Below, in pieces: positions 23,863-34,912 of a DNA stretch of 64,000 bases. The notes under the pieces are model-generated. The model searched no databases, was not told where the DNA came from, and saw only the letters and a program-made list of their open reading frames with translations. Source of the DNA: Porogramme epimiltina (Eukaryota > Basidiomycota > Agaricomycetes > Polyporales > Polyporaceae); NCBI GenBank assembly GCA_900155495.1, contig FTLJ01000293.1, positions 1-64,000 of the forward strand, written 5' to 3'. Numbering within the stretch: the first letter of the stretch is position 1; every line of letters begins with the position of its first letter. The position numbers and the translations under genes were made by a program.

Positions 23863-26800
23863 CTATACGCGCTCGTACATGCAGATGTACGCCTTGGCTT
23901 TGAGCACCTCATCGAGGGTCGTCAGCCTTACGTTCGTGTCGCTGATGTACGCCCATCGCCGCGGCGGCTCCTGCGCCTGGTGGTGGCCGTCGGAACTAGA
24001 CGACTGGCTCGGACGCAAGTCCGGCTGGGGCGGGAGTGGCTTTTCTGAATCCGAAGGCGGTGTCCCAGAAGTAGGTGGGGGCACCGGGGAGGCGGGCGGT
24101 GGGAGAGCAGTATACGCGACGTAATGGCCGCCCAGCTGCACGGGAGATAGTCAGCACCTGTCCACAGACGCACAACGACGATGAAAAGTACGCACCATGT
24201 TCCCTATGTGCACCACGACCGCGTACAGCCGGTACATGCACCGCTCCTGCCCCTGCCCCCTCCCCCCCGCCTTCGCCTTCTCCTTCTCCTCGCCCGCCAC
24301 AAAGTCCTCCCGGCGCGGCGCGAGGAACGGCGCGAGGTCGAGGTGCTCCGGGAACGCCACGAACTCGTCCAGCTTCCTAAACCCGCCCGCGAGCCCGTAG
24401 TGCCCGCCCGCGCGCGACGTCTGCTGGAAGCGCTTGAGGTGCACGACGAGCACCGGCGGCGCCGCGCTCACCAGGTACCGCTTGTACATCCGCCGCGGCA
24501 CCACCTGCTTCGCGCGGGGGATCGGCCGGTCCTGCACGCGCCGCGGCGACGCCGCGGGCGGCTGCTTCGGCGACGGCAGGGGCAGCTTCTCGGCGGACGA
24601 CTGCGGCGACGCCGACGGGGACACCGAGGGCGACGCGTCGGAGAGCGAGGTCGGCGCGGACGTGTCCGACGCGCTGTCGTCGTACTCGTCGTCCGAGCTA
24701 GAGCCCGTGTCGTCCGCCGCCCCGTCCTTCTTGCCTTTCCGCCGACCGCGCCGCGGTCCCTTCGGCGTAAGCAGCGAGTCGTCCGAGAGCGACATCCCGA
24801 CGACCGCGCGGGTTGACGACCACGTCTTGTTCAGGTCCTCCTTCGCCACCGGTGCGGCGGGCTGGAGGTCCGGAAGTTCCGCGTCTGTCGTGGAGATCTG
24901 CGGGATCGGCAGGCCGCCGAACGTCCCGGACGGCGGGGGAGACATCGCGCTCTCCTTCCGGGGAGGCTTGGACGGCGTCGTGGAGGCCGCCGTCGTGACC
25001 GTGGTGGGGGCAGACGAGATCGACGCCGTGTCCCCGGCCTTACCCGAGCCGTCCGTCATCGCGGTCGAGACGATCGACGTCGACGCAGGCGAGACGCGGC
25101 CGCTGCTCAGCTCCGGCGACGACGACGTGCCGCTCTCCGCCTGGTTCAGGCCCGGCGGCGTGGCCGGGCTCGTCGGCGACTTGCCCGCACTCCGGTCCGA
25201 GCGCCCCGCGGACGACTCCGTCTCCTCGCCCTCGTCCGCCTCGCTCTCGCTGTCCGAGTCTTCGTCGGGCGCGCCCGCGCCGTCCTCCCGGGCGCGCGGC
25301 TTGTACGTCCCGTTCGCGATCTTCCAGCACCGGTGGCACCCGACCATGTTCTCGCCGTCGAGGATCTCCACCGCGGTGAACATCCGCAGGCACTCCTCCA
25401 CCCCCGGCAGGTGCCCGAGCTTCGCCCACAGCGCCTGCGTCGCCAGCGCCGCGCCGTTGGCCACCGCACCCGCCCCGCCGGAGCCGGCGGACATGACCTG
25501 CTGCAGGAGCAGGAGCGGGCTCCCGGTCACGGGATGCACGTCGGCCAGCACACGCCGCAGGTACGCCATGTCCTGGTCCGAGAGCTTCTGGGCCACCGGC
25601 GGCTTCGTGAGCGTCTCGTTCCGGTAGTGGTGCTTGAATGGGTTCGCGGACGAGCGCCGTGAGCTCGAAGGCCGGCTCGCCTGGGCGAGGGACGACGAGA
25701 CGCGCGGGGAGGCAGGGACGGGCGACGCTGCACCGGCGCGCGCTGCGTCGGACGTTTCACCAGCGTCGGATCCGGGGTCGTGTACTGACGCGTTCGGGGC
25801 GAGCGAGGTAGTCCGCGGGGACCGAGGCTCCCCACGCGACACGACCCGGAACGCGTCCTTGATGTCGGTCTTCCGCCCTCGGTCGCTCGCCCGGCTCGAC
25901 GGCCGCGAGTCCTTGTCCTTGTCCTTATCCTTGTCGCGCCCGGCGAGCTTCATCGACACGCTGATCCGCCGCGCGATCTTGCCCCACGGGTCGTCCTTGT
26001 CCTTCGAGCTCCGTTTCTCCTCACTTGCCGGCGCCTCCACCTCCACCTTCGTCCAGTCCTCTCCCTTCGGGGCGCCCTCCTGCTCCGCCCCGTCCGTGCG
26101 CCCCGCACCATCCGCCTCGTCTTCCGTGATTGCCGGCGTCAGTGGAGACCGCCCTATGTCCCCCGCCATTTCACCTAAGACGTCGCGTTCTTCGTCTGGC
26201 TCACCGGGGTGATCGAAGCTCCGCCGTCGTGGGTCGACGTTGGGCGGTGGATCCTCTTCGTGCGGCGCAGCCTCCGTGCTGCGGCGTGCCGGACTTGCGG
26301 GCACCGAGGATGAGCGGGGCACGCTGCGGAAGAGGCCACGCCCCCTCGCGCTCGCGCTGCCGTTGCCGGCCTCGTGCGCCGCCGAAGACGTTGGGGGACG
26401 TATGCGCAGCTTCCGCGCGATCTTCTTGAATCGGTCGCGCTTCCTGTCCTTGGCGTAGTCCTCGGGCTTGATGCTAAGGCTGAGGTCGTTGAAGTCCTCG
26501 TAGGTTACCGACACCTTCTTGCACTTCTCACATACGAGAATGCTCGCGAGTTGGCCGCCGAAAAGCATGTCCACAAACGATTCCAGTTTATCGTCGCCTG
26601 TGGGAACCGACGGTAGGGGTAGGTCGTGGTCGGAATGAGGCGTGCCATTTGGTGGAAGCGAGGGGGAAGGTAATGGGGATGACGTTGTGGCAGGATCGTC
26701 GTCCCGGTGCTTCCGTTTCCGTTTTGTCTTGGGGGGTGGAGGTTGACGTTTCTTAATGATCTACGAATTAGTCAGTATGCCGTAGTCGGGGAGCAAGCTC

Positions 26801-27697
26801 GCGCGAAGGTAGGATGTTCGCTCGATGCACCGGAGGCCTTTCCGAGAACCTAAAGGCCAACGGCGTTCCAGCGATTTCGGATACGGGCCGACGGGCGCGA
26901 ACGATTACCCGCTCGCCCCGACAGAGTCCGACGAACCCCCAAAGTCGCCTCCCAGACGGCGCCGGGCATTCGCGCCGCTCGGCATCACAGATATCATCGT
27001 CGGGGAGCCGAAGAAGGTACTCACATCTAGCTCCTCCATCCGCATCGCGTCCAACATATGCCGTAGAAATTCGTGGGCATCCTGTTGCCGGAAGTCGAGG
27101 TACTGTTCGTACTTGCGCCCAATGGTGGTCAGGATCTCCCTGAGAAGAGCGTGAGTGGAGAATTCGTGGGATGTGGCCGAGAGCTTGACAGAAGCTAGAG
27201 TACAGGCTGGATATAGCAGGGTGCATATATGCGCGCACTCACTTTGGGCTCATGCTCTCTCTCCGTCTCGCATCCTGGATGCCCCAAGCTTTTCGCATCA
27301 CGGTGGTGAAGATGTCGCCGAGCGGCATCCCTTCGGCCCATTCGTGCTCGTACGAGCCGCCGAAGCCGTGGCCGTTGGTCAACTGGGGCGATCTCCGCGC
27401 AAGGATAGAAGGGCCGTCGGCAGGCTGCATGGGCGCGGGCACGGCGCGGAAGTAGACGAGCTCGTGCAGCGCACGGGTCGCGATAAGCTGGACCGGAAGA
27501 ACGTTGTGAGCCAAGATGCGCGGATAGAACGGAGGGGGGGGGAGGAGACGCACGCCCTGGAGTGTGGAGTTCATGAAGCATGTGTTGCCGTGGTTGATGA
27601 GGCCGGGGGGCAAGCTGGCGTCCTTCTCGTCCTCCTCGCGCCGCTTGCGCTCCCAGTAGATCTCCTGCGGGGTCTGTTTGTGTTTGCTCTTGATCAT
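23863..27697 (-). CDS. Ubiquitin-specific protease, USP16/45-type, 1113 aa
   Basis: Cysteine protease removing ubiquitin. Exons: 27697-27554, 27487-27243, 27139-27025, 26760-24196, 24135-23863. Cys box PPGLINHGNTCFMNSTLQG gives nucleophile Cys40; RQQDAHEFLRHMLDAM follows; the His box is LGGHYVAYT (His1027), with an SDTNV partner near the C terminus. Two CxxC pairs, CEKC and CHRC, form the usual USP zinc ribbon. The fragments YEDFNDLSLSIKPE and FKKIARKLRIRPP point to the Ubp16/USP16/USP45 branch. Between the zinc-ribbon parts and before the His box there are long Ser/Thr/Asp/Glu-rich disordered inserts, making the protein much longer than its catalytic core. No N-terminal ZnF-UBP domain is present. 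The intron at 26761-27024 is unusually long (264 nt). Confidence 0.92.
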
Positions 27698-28930
27698 GGT
27701 GAAGTAGTGTAGAGGGTGGGTGAGGAGCGTTGGGGAGGCCCGGGTCAAACGATTAATATAGTAAGGTGCAATGCGCAGCGACCGGCGCGGGGAGAACTGT
27801 GCAGAGCGGGGGTGCTCTGGCTGTGAGGGGGGATGGTAGAAGGGCGCAGTGCGGGGATGTGGGGCAGTCGCGCGCGTCGGAGACGACGAGGACGAGAGGC
27901 GTCGGGCGGTGGATGGAGAGAGCAGGTGGGTGGAGGGGTGGCAAGGCTGCCGATGGACTCTCGATCTCTCGCTTCACCCAGGCACTCTTCGCTTCTTCCG
28001 TATTCCCACACTCTTCCCTTCTCCCGATTCTCCCACGCCCCCTCCACGACAATAGACGCGCATTCGCGTTATTTGCCTCACCTCATTCATTCGCCCATTG
28101 TCCTCGGGGCGTCCCCACTTCCTGTGTCACGAACCTATGGCAGCTTCCTCAGCACCGTCGCGTTGAACACATCAGCGCAGCCACCGCAGGAGCCTCGGAA
28201 CTGCTTAACGGACGATCGGCCCAAGGCTACGCGTGGGTGTTATCAATTCAAACCTCCAGTACGCCCTTAAACCTTTCAATACATCTATTCAAGTGCCCGT
28301 TGGGGAAGATCTGCAGTGATGCCTCCGGATGTGGCCCCCGTCTCGGTCCTGATACCTGATCACTCCTCCCCCCACATTCCAAACCCCAATCGTCTCCAAC
28401 ATGTCTACTGGCCAATAATATCACACGCAGCCACTGGCGAATTGAGAGTGGGCTAAAACCCTTGGCGTTCAAGAAGCATGGCAACTGGTGACCCGCTGCG
28501 CCGATGGCCACACCTCATATCCACACTGTCAACACGCTGGAGCTATAGACCCCATCCGGATTGGCGACCCCTGATCGCCAGCTTCATCGCGCGCCAATGA
28601 AACGCGCATCATCAACGACGCATCACGCCCCGTGACCACGCACGTACGACTCGCGCCCCCCCCGCTCGATGATCCCCAACGCGCACGACGTTCGTGCATC
28701 CATTCGAAGCCAAACTACAGAGCAGGTACGGTACTTAAGAACGTGCGGGTACGCGGTCTCGACTCGCACGCGCACTCCAGCGCGCATCGGAGCGTCCTAA
28801 TAAATATACGTATCGAAGAAAGAATGTCCTCGTGCGGCCGCAGGGGCCTCATGTCCGTGCTGCATGCTCCTGTCCATGCCCGCCCCCGTCAACGTGTCGA
28901 CCCTCATCCCCAACAGCCCCGTGCGTGCGT
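27698..28930. other. Intergenic: USP promoter and 3' flank of CBM19 gene 1
   Basis: No gene is recognised. From about 28640 the sequence matches the 3' flank of the second CBM19 gene (around 33170-33330), so that part belongs to the duplicated segment. Confidence 0.5.
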
Positions 28931-30303
28931 TCACTTGCGGCGCACGACGAAGCCGCTGCGGCGCGCGACCGCAGTCGCTGCTGCGACGTCCGAGAGCAGC
29001 GTAGCCGAGAACGACGTCTCGACGGCTGCGGACGCAGTGGCCGCCGAGGACGAAGACGCGTCGGTCGCCGACGCGGTGGAGCTCGCCGCGCTGTCGGTCG
29101 CAGTCGACGAGGCAGCGCTGTCAGTCGCGGTCGACGAGGCAGCCGAGTCCGTCGCAGTTGAGGACGCCGCCGAGTCCGTGGCGGTCGAAGACGCCGCCGA
29201 GTCGGTAGCGGTCGAGGACGCAGCAGAATCCGTAGCGGTGGAGTCCGTCGCAGTCGAGGTGGAGTCGGTCGCGGTCGAGGTGGAATCCGTGGCGGTCGAG
29301 GTCGAGTCCGTGGCGGTCGACGACGACGCGGTGGTGGTCGAGTCCGTCGAGCTCGCGCTCGTCGTCGATGCGGCAGCGGACGCGGTGTCAGTGCTGCCCG
29401 CGGTGACCGTCACCGTCGCGGTCACGGTGACTGTGGCGGCGTTGGCGGCATTGTTGTTCTTGTTGCCCTTGTGACGGTGCCTCGTCCGGGTGGTGGTCGA
29501 GGTCGACGACGCGGCGGAGCTGGTGGTGCTCGCGGACGTGGTTGTAGAGTCGGTGGCCGCCGACGAGGAGGCGGAGTCAGTGGCCGTCGTCGAGGTTGAG
29601 TCGGTGGCCGTCGAGGTTGAGTCAGTCGCCGTCGTCGTCGAGTCGGTGGCTGTCGTCGACGTCGAGTCAGTGGCCGTGGAGTCAGTCGCAGTGGACGTAG
29701 ACGTGGAAGAGTCGGTAGCAGCGGAGTCAGTGGCCGACGTGGTGCTTGAAGCGGTGGAGTCGGTCGCGGTGGCCGACGCAGACGTGGAGTCCGTGGCAGT
29801 CGCAGTGGCGGAATCCGTAGCGGTCGACGAAGACGCAGAGTCGGTAGAAGCGAGCGCGGCGATGAAGCGCGCAAACGCTGCACCGCTGGAACCGTCGACG
29901 CCGCCAGACACACCGGCCGCGGAGATGCGGGAGGCGGCGTCAGCAGCGGTGTCGCAGGTGACGGAGGTGCCCGCCTTGTTGACGAGGGGAAGGGCGAAGC
30001 ACTGAGTGCCGGCCGTGCAGTCCGTAAGCTGGAACTTGCCACCGGAGCACTGTGCGAACGCGCCACCGACACAGGCCTGCTCGCCGTCTGGCGGGGGAAG
30101 CATATATGTAAGTGATGGGGCGACTTAACCATTAACATTGACGAGGACGTACCGGTGCAGGACGAGGTCGAAGTGAGAGCGGCAAACTTGGCGTTCAGCG
30201 CCTGCGCATCGAGTGCATTCTGCTTCGCAAAGTCGGCCGGGGCCGCCTGGGCGAGGAGGGCGAGGGCGAGGATGGAGAAGGCGGAGAGCTTGGCGGAGAT
30301 CAT
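28931..30303 (-). CDS. Secreted CBM19 mucin-like protein 1, 435 aa
   Basis: Exons are 30303-30153 and 30087-28931. A signal peptide (SILALALLAQAAPA) is followed by a cysteine domain of about 50 residues: SSCTDGEQACVGGAFAQC, KFQLTDC, GTQCFALPLVNKAGTSVTC, the spacing of carbohydrate-binding module family 19 (chitin-binding, as at the C terminus of yeast chitinase Cts1). The intron interrupts the first cysteine segment in phase 1. The rest is a mucin-like Ser/Thr/Ala/Asp tail of repeated TATDS-type units, likely heavily O-glycosylated, broken once by a basic segment (RTRHRHKGNKNNN) followed by TVTVTATVTVT. No GPI signal or catalytic domain is visible. A wall- or matrix-bound chitin-binding protein is the best guess. 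TATA box at 30531-30538. Confidence 0.82.
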
Positions 30304-30530
30304 GATGATGAGGCGCGGATTGAACTTGTTCGATCGACGAGTATTAGATGAAGACGGCTCTTGAAAGAAACGATGGGTGGAGAGAAAGAGCGGCTAGCGT
30401 GTATGGCAGAAGGGGCAAGGATGCACGAACGACGAGTCGTAAAGTGGAACGGGGGAAATGAGAGCTCCGGGCTCAAGGTGGGTATGAACAGAACGTTGCT
30501 CTGGGGGGCCTCCGAGCCTCGCTGGCGCGC

Positions 30531-30538
30531 TATATATG
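30531..30538 (-). promoter_or_regulatory. TATA box of CBM19 gene 1
   Basis: CATATATA on the minus strand, about 228 bases upstream of the ATG. The paralogue has an equivalent TATATA at nearly the same distance. Confidence 0.5.
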
Positions 30539-31854
30539 CGGGTCCGAGCCTGCGCACCATCGGTCGTTTCTGTTTGCGGTAACGGCGTCGGCTTGGCGTA
30601 CGCGTGAAGGGCGATCGCGCCTCTGCGCAGCAGCGTAAGGGGCAGGGTCCAAAGCCGTTGTCAGCTGTTGCTAGCCCCGTTGTCGCGCACCGGGGCCCAT
30701 ATAAGGCAACAGGGGCTGTGAACATACTACAGGCAAACGGGTCAGCTTCGAAGCGTCCAGTCACGTCCGCCCACCACGCGCGCTTTCTGATGGCCCCGCC
30801 CGACCTCCCGGAGGGACGTTTAGCACTCCCGCAACGTGATTTTACGAACACCGCCGGTCTGCACTCCCTACTACACCCTGCACCGCCCACACCTCCAGCT
30901 CCACCGAGCTGAATTGAATGTCGCTTCCCGAACAGCATTGTGCACGCGCATAGGAACATGACTCGGGCGTGCTGGCAACGCAAATCCTCGCGTACTTCGA
31001 GGGCCAGCTTGCGCACGTTCGACGTTCGAGGAATCAGCCATGTGACCGGGTTGATTCTCGCGCGCTCTCGAACAAGCGCAGTCGGGTGACGCGTCCCAAT
31101 AGAAAGACGGGCCCTGATGCTCGAGGAACAAACACATCGGAAGGAAGCCTTCCTGAGGGGTGGTCGAAAATCATGACTACGCACCATGACGGGACCGAAC
31201 CGGCGCAGCGCGGAGATGACGACATGGACGAGTTGAATCATGACGTATCGCTGCCAGCGTCGCTGGTTACACTTCGATGGACGGAGACGTAGGCCTAGAG
31301 GTTAGTCATGTGCAATCGTAGGCCTAGAATGATTACAATCGGGAAGAATGTCTCTATAATAGAATCCAGGCGATGGCGGGTTCAAACCCGCTCCAAAAGT
31401 TCTCAAGGTGAGAGGAAGAACAGCAATAGAAGGTATGGGGTCGGAACAGGTTGTTCGCACCACAAGTCCGTGCACGAAAGAGAAGACGCCAGCATCTAGG
31501 TCAGGCGTCCGCCATTTTCGGGCAGTCGGGACTCGGGAGACAAGCCCCTTTTCGGACGATGACGCCGACCGAGGAAAGAGTCACGTGCGACAGTGTACGA
31601 ATACCACACAGCCTGCTAAGGCGTGTCTCAGCCACCACGTCCCGTCTCATTCTCTCATACGTACTTGAAGCCTTTGATACTCCCCCTGACCCTCAATCCA
31701 TAGCACATAACTATACCAAATATCGTAGCTCCGTCTCTTCAAAAGGGACGAGGCTTTAGACCATAGGCAGAACAGCTTCCTCACAGAGCCTCACGCAAAT
31801 TTCGACGATTCGCAGTCACCCCGCGACGTCCCGCATCCCCATTCCTTCCGACCC
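30539..31854. other. Intergenic between CBM19 gene 1 and PAH C
   Basis: No gene. The left part is duplicated upstream of CBM19 gene 2. At 31550-31640 there is a block (GTCACGTG ... GTCTCAGCCACCA) also found upstream of PAH D and at the right end of the window. A tRNA T-loop-like sequence at 31375-31391 is not part of a full tRNA. Confidence 0.5.
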
Positions 31855-32788
31855 ATGGACGCGGGCCCCACAAATGCACAGCTGGAGGGGAGGCAAGATG
31901 CTCCAGCTTCCCATCCTCTGTCCGCGAGCTCGCCGAACCAACCCGGGGGTAATAGTGACAGGCCACTCAACGTCAGTGACGCTCTGAACTATCTGGACGC
32001 CATCAAGGCCCAATTTCGGGCGCAGCCGGAGGTGTACAACACGTTTCTGGATATCATGAAGGACTTCAAATCGCAACTGTAAGTGAACGTACTCCATCAA
32101 TGCCATCATTGCGCCCCAATCTCCTTGATGACTGTCCAGTTCTGACCATCTTCCCCTCTGTTGTAGAATCGACACACCTGGGGTGATCGAACGAATCTCG
32201 AATCTCCTTCACGGACACCCTGCACTCATCCGAGGCTTCAACGTGTTCCTTCCTGTCGGATATCGCATCGAGATATATGACAACCCCGACCCCAACAACA
32301 TAACCGTCACTACGCCCGCTGGGACTACCACCCGGCCAGTCAATGAAGCATTCAGGTACACTACAAGAAGGACTCAGCCCATTGCAGACACGAGCTCGCC
32401 TTCCGAGAGACAAGGCAGTATCTCTCACACATCCCAAGAGGCGTCTATTTCCGCATTCGACTTTATAGCTCGGATACGCGCGCGGTATGCCAATCAACCG
32501 GAGGTTTACAGTCGTTTCCTCACGACCGTGGTGGAGACCACCCACTCGGGCGCTCAACAGCCAGGCATGGATATTTGTGAGATGGAGTCATTGTCGGTGG
32601 CGTGCCTGTCAGCCCAGCCACCCCGAGAGGTCAATCACATTCGCCGTATCATGGACCTGTTCAAGGACAGTGTGGAGTCCATGCGCGAATTTGTGCAGTT
32701 CCTGCCCGACGAGAACATGCGGCGAGATGAACTGGTGCGAATCGCAGAGGTTGAAAAGGCGCGCATGTACGAGGCGACCTTGCGGTGA
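31855..32788 (+). CDS. Two-PAH (Sin3-type) protein C, 281 aa
   Basis: Exons are 31855-32078 and 32167-32788. PAH1 spans residues 42-110: [32 protein letters not shown], then [20 protein letters not shown] and [13 protein letters not shown], very close to canonical Sin3 PAH repeats. A second, more diverged PAH follows (about 173-255): [53 protein letters not shown]. The linker contains a [17 protein letters not shown] segment shared with PAH D. No HDAC-interaction domain, signal peptide or membrane segment is present. It resembles an excised Sin3 N-terminal block and could bind the same activator or repressor helices. It sits between the two CBM19 genes on the opposite strand. Confidence 0.82.
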
Positions 32789-33416
32789 GGAGATAGGAGG
32801 AAATTCGCAAACCAAGCGGGTCTGATACAGGTGACATGAGCAGAAATTCCGAACGACGTCTGACTGGAGGTGTTGAGCTGTGGTCTCGTTACGACGCCTA
32901 CAGCGTCACGGACACTGCTCCGCGCACGACATACCTCTATCAGATCTCGAATGTACAATAGCACCTAGGTTTCATTGACCGCCTACTAGGCACAACAGCT
33001 TGAGTGTAGGAAGAGGAAAGGAGAAGGCAGCTTAGTACCCGCCTGTTGCCGACTGTCAATACGATGACGTCATCGAGACAATCCTGCCATTCAAGCTCAC
33101 GTCGGGTACACCAATTGGCGGATTCAAGCTTCGGGCGCAACCTTGAGGCGCGTATGCACGCACAAACACACCCGGGGAACCACAACGCACACGGCGTCCG
33201 TGCATCCATTCAAGCCAAAAAAAACTACAGAGCAAAGGTCAGAGAACATGCGAGTAGCTACACACGCACTCCAGAGCACTTCGGAGCGTCGTACACAATA
33301 AACAAACTATCGAAGGTCGGAACGCGCCTCTCCGCAGCGCATACGATACAAACAGTCCTAGCGGGGCGACCTGGCGTCGTGTCCGCGTGCAAGTCCGTGC
33401 GCTCGACACTCACCGC
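32789..33416. other. Intergenic between PAH C and CBM19 gene 2
   Basis: The right part (33170-33416) is the duplicated 3' flank of the CBM19 genes. No gene is seen. Confidence 0.5.
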
Positions 33417-34674
33417 TCACTTGCGGCGGTTGAAGCGCGAGCGGCGCGCAGACGCAGCGACCGCGCCGTCCGTCGGGAGCGCGTCCGACGCGGAGTCGGA
33501 GAGGAGCGACGCAGACGCAGACGCACTCGCGTCCGAGCTGTCCGAGCTGTCCGTGGCCGTCGCAGCGGCGGAGTCGACGGCGGTGGCCGTGGCGGCGGCG
33601 GACGTGGCAGCGGCGGAGTTGATCCCGGTGGACGTGACGAAGACCGAGTCGGTCGCGGCCGACGAGTCCGTGGCAAGGGAGTCCGTGGCCGCCGCCGAGT
33701 CCGTGGCGAGCGAGTCCGTGGCAGTCGCGGTCGCGTCGGCGGAGTCCGTGGCGAGCGAGTCCGTCGCGGTGGCCGTCGCGGACGCGTCGACGGAGTCGGT
33801 CGCCGTCGCGCCGAGCGAGTCCGTGGCCGTCGCGACGTCCGTCGCGTTCGCCGAGTCCACGGTCACGGTCAAGGTCACCGTGACGGTCGAGACGGAGGCG
33901 GCGGCGTCCGTGCTGTTGCTGTTGCTGTTGTTGTTCCCGCCCTTCGAGCCCTTCTGGCTCTTGCTGCCCTTGTGCTTCTTGCCCTTCGAGCTCGCGGTCG
34001 CGGTGGCAGCGGCGGAGTCGGTCGCGGTCGCGACGTCGGTGGCAGTTGCGTCTGCCGTCCCGTCGGTGGCAGTCGCGCTGTCGGACCCGTCGGTGGCAGT
34101 GGCCGCGGACGAGTCGGTCGCAGCCGCGGCCGCAGAGTCCGTGGCCGTAGCCGCCGCAGAGTCGGTCGCGGCGGCGGAGTCGGTCGCAGCAGCAGAGTCG
34201 GTGGCCGCGGCAGCGTCGGACGAGCCAGACGAGCCCGAGCCGTCGACGCCGCCCGACACGCCGGCGGCGGCCATGCGCGCCGCGGCGTCGGCCGCAGTGT
34301 CGCACGCGAGGCTCGTGCCCGCCTTGTTGACGAGCGGGAGCGCGAAGCACTGGCTCCCGTTCGAGCACTGCGTCACCTTGAACTGGCCGCCGGCGCACTG
34401 CGCGAAGCCGCCCTGCACGCACGCCTGCTCGGTGCCTGCATGCGGAAGGTGTGTGTGAGCATACAACGGTGAAGAAGGGGAAGGGGTAGAGGGGGTAGGG
34501 GGCAGAGGGCATCGGACACGCACCGGTGCAGGACGAGGAAGCGGTGAGGGTTGCGAACTTTGCGTTGAGCTTCTGCGCGTCGAGGGCGTTCTGCTTCTGG
34601 AAGTTCGCCGGGGCCGCGTGCGCGAGCGCGGCGAGGATGAGGACGGAGAGGGTGGAGAGCTTGGCGGAGACCAT
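33417..34674 (-). CDS. Secreted CBM19 mucin-like protein 2, 389 aa
   Basis: Exons are 34674-34524 and 34435-33417. The architecture equals gene 1: signal peptide (VLILAALAHAAPA), cysteine module SSCTGTEQACVQGGFAQC, KVTQCSNGSQCFALPLVNK, AGTSLACDTAADAAARM, then a Ser/Thr/Ala/Asp mucin tail of DSAAATDS-like repeats, with a basic patch KGKKHKGSKSQKGSKGG and STVTVTLTVTVDS. The N-terminal 150 residues are near-identical in layout to gene 1, the exon junction is in the same phase, and both end in an arginine-rich RR-x-K tail. The repeats differ in unit and number. Chitin or cell-wall binding is inferred from the CBM19-like module. TATA box at 34906-34912. Confidence 0.82.
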
Positions 34675-34905
34675 GGCGACGTTCGATCAACGAGTGTTTG
34701 GGTAGAAGACGGAGTCTCGGAAGAAACGATGGAGGGGAGAGAAAGAGCGGCTAGCGTGTGTGTGGCAGGCGAGAAAAATGGGGGTGCACGGAACGGCGAG
34801 TCGTAAAAGTGGAACGGGGGTAGAGGAAGGAAGAGCACCGGGCTCAGCAGGGGTATGGAACAAGAGGTTGTTCTGGAGGGCCCCCGGTCGAGCTTCGCAC
34901 CGGCG

Positions 34906-34912
34906 TATATAT
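34906..34912 (-). promoter_or_regulatory. TATA box of CBM19 gene 2
   Basis: ATATATA on the minus strand, about 235 bases upstream of the ATG, equivalent in position to that of gene 1. Confidence 0.5.

Larger units (their letters stand above)
28640..30710. repeat. Segmental duplication, copy 1
   Basis: The CBM19 gene with both flanks is duplicated at about 33170-35075. Shared noncoding words include GTGCATCCATTC and ACTACAGAGCA downstream, GAAACGATGG, AGAGCGGCTAGCGTGT upstream, and CCCCGTTGTCG about 380 bases upstream of the start. Boundaries are approximate. Confidence 0.65.

Noticed and set aside
26768..27238. Minus-strand 156-aa frame over the third USP exon
   Set aside because: It is in the wrong frame. 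The USP motif RQQDAHEF lies in the neighbouring frame of the same bases and splices correctly.
28632..29474. Plus-strand frame rich in ESVAV repeats
   Set aside because: It is the antisense shadow of the mucin tail of CBM19 gene 1. The same applies to 33046-34458 opposite gene 2.
31290..31400. Possible tRNA: T-loop-like GGTTCAAACCCGC with an A-box-like GGCCTAGAGGTTAG upstream
   Set aside because: No matching acceptor stem or anticodon arm could be formed, and position 33 is not T in any fold tried. At best a degenerate tRNA-derived remnant.
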